10,672 bases of DNA from JAZMZS01 sp045586105 (lineage in GTDB: Bacteria > Bacillota > Clostridia > Oscillospirales > CAG-272): NCBI GenBank assembly GCA_045586105.1, contig JAZMZS010000169.1, positions 1 through 10,672 on the forward strand, given 5' to 3'. Position 1 is the first letter of the stretch; the number at the start of each line of letters is the position of its first letter. A program made the position numbers and the translations under genes. Shown here one piece after another: positions 6,201 to 10,672 of this stretch. Under the pieces are notes generated by a model. It made no database searches. It was not told the DNA's origin and was given only the letters and a program-made list of their open reading frames with translations.

Positions 6201-9200
6201 TCCGAGCTTAGTTATTTGCAAAGCAAGATGACCTCCGGCATCTATAGCGTCGGCGTCAGATACGACGAGGGCGCGGGCTGCTTTGTCTGGTGCGACGGTA
6301 CTCCCGTAGATACAGCCGTATATGATAAAAACGGTGTCCTGACAAGCGCTAACCGCAACAAACCCATAGTATTTGCTTTGTATAGTCCCGTTTACTTCTC
6401 ACAGACGTCAAGCTCCAATCATATCTATGAGATCCCCGGTAAGATACTGCCTGCCGAGATCACCTTTGAGAATTACGAGGTGATCATTGACACGGAAACA
6501 GAGTATCAGCTATCCCCGATAAGCGCCCCTGTACAGTTTAAGCCCGGTGAATTTGTATACGAGAGCTGTGATGAGAGCGTAGTCAAGGTAAGCAGCACAG
6601 GTCTTGTTACGCCCGTTGGCAAGGGCAGAGCCGACGTCTACGTCTATTCCGAGGACAGAGCTGTATATAACTACGTCACCTTCAACGTAGCAGACTGTGT
6701 TCCTCTTGAGAGCTTTACATTTGAGGCGCATGACAGATTACTCGCAATAGGAGATACAGCGAGATTGAAGGTCGCCTTCTCTCCGATAGATACGACGAGA
6801 AAGCAGCTCACTTACTCATCCTCCGACGAGAGTGTCCTTACCGTAGACACAGCGGGCAACATCACGGCTGTCTCCTCGGGAACTGCGACCGTAACTGCCG
6901 CCTGTGATGGCATCACAAGGAGCGTGGAGATCAGGTGCTATGTCAGGACAGCCATGATCGGCTTCTCCGCTCACGCAATGCAGATATCGCTTTCGGCGGG
7001 CACGGCGGAGCTTCCCGCAGTAATTACGAGTGCCGGCGCCGAGTGTGAGCTTTCCTGGCGCAGCACCGATACGAATGTTGCAACGGTCGAGGACGGCAGG
7101 CTCACTGCGGTAGCTGCGGGCACTACTACGCTTGTGGTGACTGATAATTATTCCGGACTGAGCTCGAGCATTCTCTTGATCGTGAGAGAAGAGGCAGCCT
7201 CCCGCATAAAGAAGTTCGGAAAGAGCGACGGCTACAACGCATATTATGTGCTGATGGAGAACGGCGATCTGTACGAATGGACTTCCGATACATCTCCCGC
7301 CCTTATCGATAAGGGGGTAGCTGACTTTGCGGCAGCAAGCTGGGGAGCCTACAACAGAACGGTAAAGCTCTTTTCCGATGGCAAGCTGCTTGTGAGTATT
7401 GGTGCCGGAAGCGGCGGACCAGAGTTTACCTGCTTCTCCGGCATCGGCGGCATAGAGCGGGTTGCGTTAAACGCTTATGGCAGCGTGTCCCTTTGGTGCA
7501 TTACCGATACTGGCAGTGTGTATGCATATGGCGAAAATTCACAAGGACAGCTCGGTATAGGCACGAGCAGCGATGCTGAAGAGGCGCAGCTTGTAAACCT
7601 CGATAACGTAGTCGATATCAAATCAGATGAAAAATATACTTTGTTTTTGACCTCCGACGGCAATTTGTATTACTCGGGCAATACTGTCAATCTGCCGACG
7701 CATATCCTGGACGGAGTAAAAGAAATAACGAACAAGAGTTCCAACTCTTTTACATATTATTGTATCGACGGGACGGTGAGAGCATATACCATCGGAAGCG
7801 GCAACGGTAAATCTCTCTCTCTTGACAGAAGCTTCGATTCTGTTTCATACGGAGTCGATATTATTAACGGATCCGGGTTTAACGGAATCGGAATAAAAGA
7901 CGGCAGGGCATACGAAATACACGCCGCCTCCGCCACAACGCAGATCCCCGGCATCAGCAATGCGGTATACTCGTACAGCGACGGACAGACACATTACATA
8001 GTAACCGATGACGGAATGCTCTACGGGATCGGAAAGAATAACCCCTCCTCCAACAGCTTTGCAGGTGCATCGGGAGAAGCTGTCGTTACCGTGCCCGTGC
8101 CGATATTGCTCGAGAAAACCTCTGAGCAGCCCTCGGTCACCGAGCTTGTACAGACGGGTGACAGCTTCAGGCTGACCTTCAATAAGGCACTTGGAGGTGT
8201 GTCTCCCAAGCTGTACGCCGACGGTGTACAGGCTACTGTGCAGTACGAGCTGAGCGGTGTCAACGAGCTTACGATATCACGTGCAAACGGCTTTAGCGAG
8301 GGTGTTGTGTACTCACTCGTGTTCGAGGCGGATACATTGCATTGCGCAGGCGGAATCACGAACAGCGAGGAGATCACGCTGACCCTCACCTACGATCCGT
8401 CACTCGCGGCGCCCGATCTGCCCGAGACGGAAGCACCCGTCATCCATGAGAGCATGACCGACACCTCGATCGAGCGAGTATGGACAGCTGAGAGCCTCTT
8501 GGCAGAGATAAACGCTATTCAGGCAGAGCATCAGTACAACTCGCGTTTCTACGGAAATGCTATCCTCAACCGCCTCTCCACCGACACGACGTTAGACCAC
8601 TGGCTCAGACCTGTTGCTCCCTCGAATGAGGGTAAGCAGCTTCCTCTCGGCGGTAACTGGTGGGGAAGCACCGACGAGCGTGCGATAGAGCTGCAGATGG
8701 TCGATTACGGGGATTATATCAGCTACGGCAGATTCATGTATGCGCCTTATCTGACAGAGGCTCCCGAGGACACCTTCCCCTTCGTTACCTCGGTAAAGAT
8801 ATTCAACAAGCACAAGGAGGAGGTCAGCACGGTAGGAAACGAGCAGATGACCGTGCGCATCACCTTCAACCGTGATATGGATACATCCATACCGCTGTCC
8901 GTCCGCTTCGGCTCGGCGTACCCCTACGGCGACTACGAGCTCGACGGCAAGTGGACCGATGCCCGCACATGGGAAGGAAAGTACAAGCTCACCACTCTTA
9001 TCGAGGGCGGCATACAGTATTTCACGATCGAGAACGGCTGCTCCGCCGAGGACGATCTTGTGCTGATGCGCGACCGTGCACGCTTCTCGTTTGAGATAGA
9101 CACGACGGCGGCACAGGCGCTTATCATGCAGGGAGAAGCGACCGACACGGGCGTCAGCCTCAGATGGACGCAGGACGATTTTGACACCCTCATGGGCTAC

Positions 9201-9917
9201 AACGTCTACCGTGCGACCTCCGAGGACGGTCTCTATACGAGACTTAATTCCTCGGTCATCCCCGCCGACACGATGGAATTCTTCGATTCCACAGTAGAGC
9301 CGGGCGTGGTCTATTACTACAACTTCACCGTAGTTCAGACCGACCTTTCCGAATCCACCCCCTCGGGTAAGATCGTCATTATGTCGCGTGATACGATGGC
9401 ACCCGATATTTACCACAGCCCCGTTTATAATGCAACAACGGGCTCGAATCTCATTATTTCCGCTACCGTGACCGACAATCTGAATATCACCTACGCCCGC
9501 GTGTATTACCGCACGAGCGGCGAGGAGAGCTGGAGAGTCGCGGTCATGAACAAGCTCAATGACAAGTATTCCGCTATCATCATCGCCGACCATCTCAGCG
9601 TCGAGGGGCTTGAATATTATATCGAGGCATTCGACGGTGTCAGCCACACCTACAAGGGAAGCGAGACCGAGCCGTATCTCGTTACGGTACAGGAGACCGT
9701 TTCGGGAGATGCAATAGGCGATGTAAACGGCGACGGCGCTATCACCAATCTTGATGCGCTCATGCTTCTCAAGGCAATAAACGACCAGCTCAACCTCACC
9801 GCCGAGGAGTTTGCACGTGCCGATCTTGACGGAAACGGCTCGCTCGCGGCAAAGGAGGCACTGCGTATCCTCCAGTACGTGAGCGGTGCGGTCGGAAGCG
9901 TCGATATGCGCTCTTAA
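3207..9917 (+). CDS. Dockerin-bearing subtilisin-like (S8) surface lipoprotein protease, multimodular
   Basis: A 2236-residue predicted exported serine protease. I start it at 3207, not at the in-frame ATG at 3135: GAAAGGAG lies 8 bp upstream, a signal peptide begins exactly here, and the promoter -10 lies inside the longer version. A lipobox LVSC puts the lipidated Cys at 25. Modules in order: acidic Glu/Leu-rich segment with a 16-residue duplication (69-84, 94-109); S8 propeptide-like region (about 150-236, ending LAEYDYVV); S8 catalytic domain (about 253-575) with Asp285 (VIDTGID), His340 (GHGTHVAG), Asn430 (SAGNEG) and Ser506 (GTSMAAP), all present; a CARDB-like beta domain with NGDGVIDAGET; parallel beta-helix (about 733-970); three Big_2-like Ig domains (about 1083-1330); RCC1-like repeats (about 1331-1635); SbsA-like Ig segments around NWWGS (1817-1821); FN3 (about 1975-2061); an Ig-like domain; type I dockerin (2171-2230). 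The protease substrate is unknown. Catalytic and dockerin assignments are firm; intermediate module borders are approximate. Confidence 0.93.
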   Translation: MKKNIFRILSLLLAVCMLVPALVSCMNRASAPEKDPAIGNNISAGGDELSREELETIVGVLDEDADPSELTDEELEELAGELLGELGGGAEADELTDRELSELAAELLGKTEQKQDPADPGVDVSENKEAYDENGAMKLPFDEVYPELIEDGGIEFSGESLLIKMPVSIGGRLTDGLSAAGVGSLETVVELEGYTWYKASLKAGTDAQSALAFVRELGEVSLAEYDYVVKTASIDEYRDIDEALGFENNKHKKDQWYLHHCGIPEGFNYMKYDGGKPSVIVAVIDTGIDIDHEDLEHNIWKNTAEKPDNGVDDDGNGYIDDYYGVNIISGKGSGDDDNGHGTHVAGIIAARNNNLGTVGIAHKVTVMPVKAASASGYLLQSDIAKAVLYAYEHGAEVINMSFGGSACSIAVQDALATAYTRCVLVASAGNEGMPNEHETLPSLPNYPAALSYVLGVMAVDKEGTETYFTNWDHKAYNGVEYELYAPGYDIMSTLPDNRYGSLSGTSMAAPVVSAMAAILRSEFEDRDTYPTKFIYGQLASTSEHYAACLDPEAHKDHNLPQIADLYSALTKLPKPEVGVQEHLAFDTAGLAGDTAKKNNGDGVIDAGETISLGLVLRNRWGMSKNTVVTIDARSAAGVADPYITFVNPTVNYDTVGTYSTQDCGRIYTDGLHTGWENPFIVKIADNCPNDYIVSVNVHIEYENGIDGSDRTVYTAEDTFTFTVRNGVILPSVIDGDMTLTPDNLYIIPNSTVIEPGVTVRVLAGTNIRFWSDDPSDPYADTYVAFLSVKGRFLVEGTKEAPVRIYPSELMSQYNVDIRADAGGYVSLVYADVTNLGVNRFDNLINYADHCTFRASGGKSLRFRTIGSGSVGDTSTTTPHLAQFGLVENSVFYRIGLANGNYYHLSGNAERCIFADCGINFKEGSFTSQSCVFLGNTYVDQTTPNVYRRSSMTLKSPDALSVSSVLYREETGTTYVRSGEIDPLVLEKLGGTYLVLNDSSELSYLQSKMTSGIYSVGVRYDEGAGCFVWCDGTPVDTAVYDKNGVLTSANRNKPIVFALYSPVYFSQTSSSNHIYEIPGKILPAEITFENYEVIIDTETEYQLSPISAPVQFKPGEFVYESCDESVVKVSSTGLVTPVGKGRADVYVYSEDRAVYNYVTFNVADCVPLESFTFEAHDRLLAIGDTARLKVAFSPIDTTRKQLTYSSSDESVLTVDTAGNITAVSSGTATVTAACDGITRSVEIRCYVRTAMIGFSAHAMQISLSAGTAELPAVITSAGAECELSWRSTDTNVATVEDGRLTAVAAGTTTLVVTDNYSGLSSSILLIVREEAASRIKKFGKSDGYNAYYVLMENGDLYEWTSDTSPALIDKGVADFAAASWGAYNRTVKLFSDGKLLVSIGAGSGGPEFTCFSGIGGIERVALNAYGSVSLWCITDTGSVYAYGENSQGQLGIGTSSDAEEAQLVNLDNVVDIKSDEKYTLFLTSDGNLYYSGNTVNLPTHILDGVKEITNKSSNSFTYYCIDGTVRAYTIGSGNGKSLSLDRSFDSVSYGVDIINGSGFNGIGIKDGRAYEIHAASATTQIPGISNAVYSYSDGQTHYIVTDDGMLYGIGKNNPSSNSFAGASGEAVVTVPVPILLEKTSEQPSVTELVQTGDSFRLTFNKALGGVSPKLYADGVQATVQYELSGVNELTISRANGFSEGVVYSLVFEADTLHCAGGITNSEEITLTLTYDPSLAAPDLPETEAPVIHESMTDTSIERVWTAESLLAEINAIQAEHQYNSRFYGNAILNRLSTDTTLDHWLRPVAPSNEGKQLPLGGNWWGSTDERAIELQMVDYGDYISYGRFMYAPYLTEAPEDTFPFVTSVKIFNKHKEEVSTVGNEQMTVRITFNRDMDTSIPLSVRFGSAYPYGDYELDGKWTDARTWEGKYKLTTLIEGGIQYFTIENGCSAEDDLVLMRDRARFSFEIDTTAAQALIMQGEATDTGVSLRWTQDDFDTLMGYNVYRATSEDGLYTRLNSSVIPADTMEFFDSTVEPGVVYYYNFTVVQTDLSESTPSGKIVIMSRDTMAPDIYHSPVYNATTGSNLIISATVTDNLNITYARVYYRTSGEESWRVAVMNKLNDKYSAIIIADHLSVEGLEYYIEAFDGVSHTYKGSETEPYLVTVQETVSGDAIGDVNGDGAITNLDALMLLKAINDQLNLTAEEFARADLDGNGSLAAKEALRILQYVSGAVGSVDMRS
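9717..9896 (+). other. Type I dockerin module at the C-terminus of the protease
   Basis: Two calcium-loop/helix segments about 34 residues apart: DVNGDGAITNLD (2172-2183), then DLDGNGSLAAKE (2206-2217), each followed by a hydrophobic helix (ALMLLKAI, ALRILQYV). Calcium ligand positions 1, 3 and 5 are Asp/Asn in both loops. Position 12 is Asp in the first and Glu in the second. Dockerins bind cohesin domains of scaffoldins; here a cohesin-type gene follows directly. The usual recognition positions 10 and 11 differ between the two segments (Asn-Leu and Ala-Lys). Confidence 0.9.
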
Positions 9918-9930
9918 CACTGATACTATG

Positions 9931-9954
9931 CTTCGGGGGGAACACCCCCCGGGG
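9931..9954 (+). promoter_or_regulatory. GC-rich intercistronic hairpin between protease and cohesin genes
   Basis: Six G (9935-9940) pair with six C (9945-9950) around the loop AACA, and CTTC (9931-9934) can extend the stem against GGGG (9951-9954) using two G-T pairs: a 10-bp stem. No T-tract follows (CGTTAAGG comes next), so it is unlikely to be a full terminator. It ends only about 4 nt before the AAGGAG ribosome site of the next gene, so it could stabilise the upstream transcript end or tune translation of the cohesin gene. Confidence 0.6.
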
Positions 9955-9969
9955 CGTTAAGGAGAAAAA

Positions 9970-10672
9970 ATGAAAAACAGAATAATTGCTCTTGCGGTAT
10001 CTGTGTTGCTTCTGATCACGGCATTTCCGATCACGGCAAGCGCCGCATCCGAGGCGCAGGTCGTCGCTGAGAGCTATACCGCAACACAGGGCGGATATGC
10101 ATATATCTATCTGCGCGCGGACAATTTCGTTGATATTGCGGTGCTCGATATCGAGGTGTTCTACGATACCTCGGTAATGAGCGTGACCTCGACGAGCAAC
10201 GGCACGATGCTCAGCGGTGCTTCGGTCAGCACGAACACATCGGAGGCGGGCGTCATCAGGATAAGCGCAATGACGGTCAAGGGCTTCACCTCGGGCACGA
10301 GCAGCTACTCGAACCGCATGATGACGCTGAGATTCAAGGTGAATGCGGATGCTCCCGCAGGGGCTTACCCTGTCAGGGTAAGCATCGGTAACGCATATGA
10401 TTCCTCCTTTGCGCCTGCCGAGATCTCAGGGGTCGACGGCAAGGTCACCGTCAAGGAGGCATCGCTTTCCGCTTTTTCGCTCAGCATCAGCAAAAGCACC
10501 ACAGCCGCCCTCACACAGGGAAGCGTGTTTACGCTGAACGTAAACCATTCGAGCTCAAGCGTATTCTCGAGCGCGGATCTGCACGTCGAATATGACAGAG
10601 AGCACCTTAAGATCGGCTCGGTAACGCTCAGCTCCGCACTTACGGGAGAGGGAAAGGTGCATTCGATAAATA
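9970..10672 (+). CDS. Secreted cohesin-domain (scaffoldin-like) protein, 3' end outside window
   Basis: Open for 234 codons to the window edge; not closed, so the full length is unknown. The start is set by AAGGAG at 9959-9964, 5 nt before the ATG. A cleavable signal peptide spans residues 1-25 (basic MKNR, hydrophobic core, ASA site at 23-25). There is no lipobox. Residues about 29-163 form a cohesin-like beta-sandwich: a strand opening, ...ATQGGYAYIYLRADN, VLDIEVFYDTSVM in the position of the typical cohesin YD segment, MTLRFKVNADAPAGAYPV, and closing VDGKVTVKE. A second domain of the same type starts at about 168, with LTQGSVFTLNVNH and LHVEYDREHLKIGSV, and is cut. Cohesins bind dockerins and build scaffolds on secreted complexes. 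The gene lies 52 bp after the dockerin protease and is probably cotranscribed. The fold call rests on pattern recognition; other cohesin-like carbohydrate-binding or adhesive sandwiches are possible. Confidence 0.82.
   Translation, partial: MKNRIIALAVSVLLLITAFPITASAASEAQVVAESYTATQGGYAYIYLRADNFVDIAVLDIEVFYDTSVMSVTSTSNGTMLSGASVSTNTSEAGVIRISAMTVKGFTSGTSSYSNRMMTLRFKVNADAPAGAYPVRVSIGNAYDSSFAPAEISGVDGKVTVKEASLSAFSLSISKSTTAALTQGSVFTLNVNHSSSSVFSSADLHVEYDREHLKIGSVTLSSALTGEGKVHSIN

Noticed and set aside
8592..9920. 442-codon minus-strand frame opposite the 3' part of the protease gene
   Set aside because: It lies opposite the SbsA-like, FN3 and dockerin modules, which read clearly on the plus strand. 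Long antisense frames are common opposite GC-rich genes with this codon usage, and no family motif is visible in it.
9931..9954. Rho-independent terminator separating protease and cohesin genes
   Set aside because: The stem is strong but no T-run follows, and the next gene's ribosome site starts immediately after without its own visible promoter.

Overview
The window looks like a chromosomal segment of an anaerobic, gut-type Clostridia bacterium (Oscillospiraceae/Ruminococcaceae-like). This is an inference from three things: dockerin and cohesin modules in adjacent genes, a eukaryote-type (GH13_8) glycogen branching enzyme, and intergenic DNA made of short hairpin repeats of a kind I recall from such genomes. 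No marker gene is present to fix the taxonomy.

Layout. Positions 1-660 hold no credible gene. They carry a 136-bp direct repeat (two near-identical copies plus a degenerate third), several hairpins, and an element that recurs in the other intergenic region. On the minus strand, glgB (703-2691) is complete, with a good promoter and a plausible terminator. Positions 2692-3206 form a divergent promoter region; between the two promoters lie a 7-bp tandem repeat and a mosaic of hairpin repeats. On the plus strand, 3207-9917 encodes a 2236-residue lipoprotein with a subtilisin-type (S8) protease domain, a long set of adhesive or structural modules (beta-helix, three Big_2-like Ig domains, an RCC1-like propeller, SbsA-like Ig and FN3 domains) and a C-terminal type I dockerin. 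It is followed 52 bp later, after a GC-rich hairpin, by a gene cut by the window edge. That gene encodes a secreted protein with one complete cohesin-like domain and the start of a second similar domain (9970 to the end).

How the genes fit together. The protease and the cohesin protein probably form one transcription unit. Dockerins bind cohesins, so the simplest reading is that the protease docks onto the scaffoldin-like protein encoded next to it, giving a cell-surface, cellulosome-like protein complex built around proteolysis or adhesion rather than polysaccharide cleavage. This is the most interesting content of the window. The lipobox on the protease implies it is also membrane-anchored, so the pair may tether the complex to the cell. 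glgB acts in glycogen storage and has no evident functional link to the pair.
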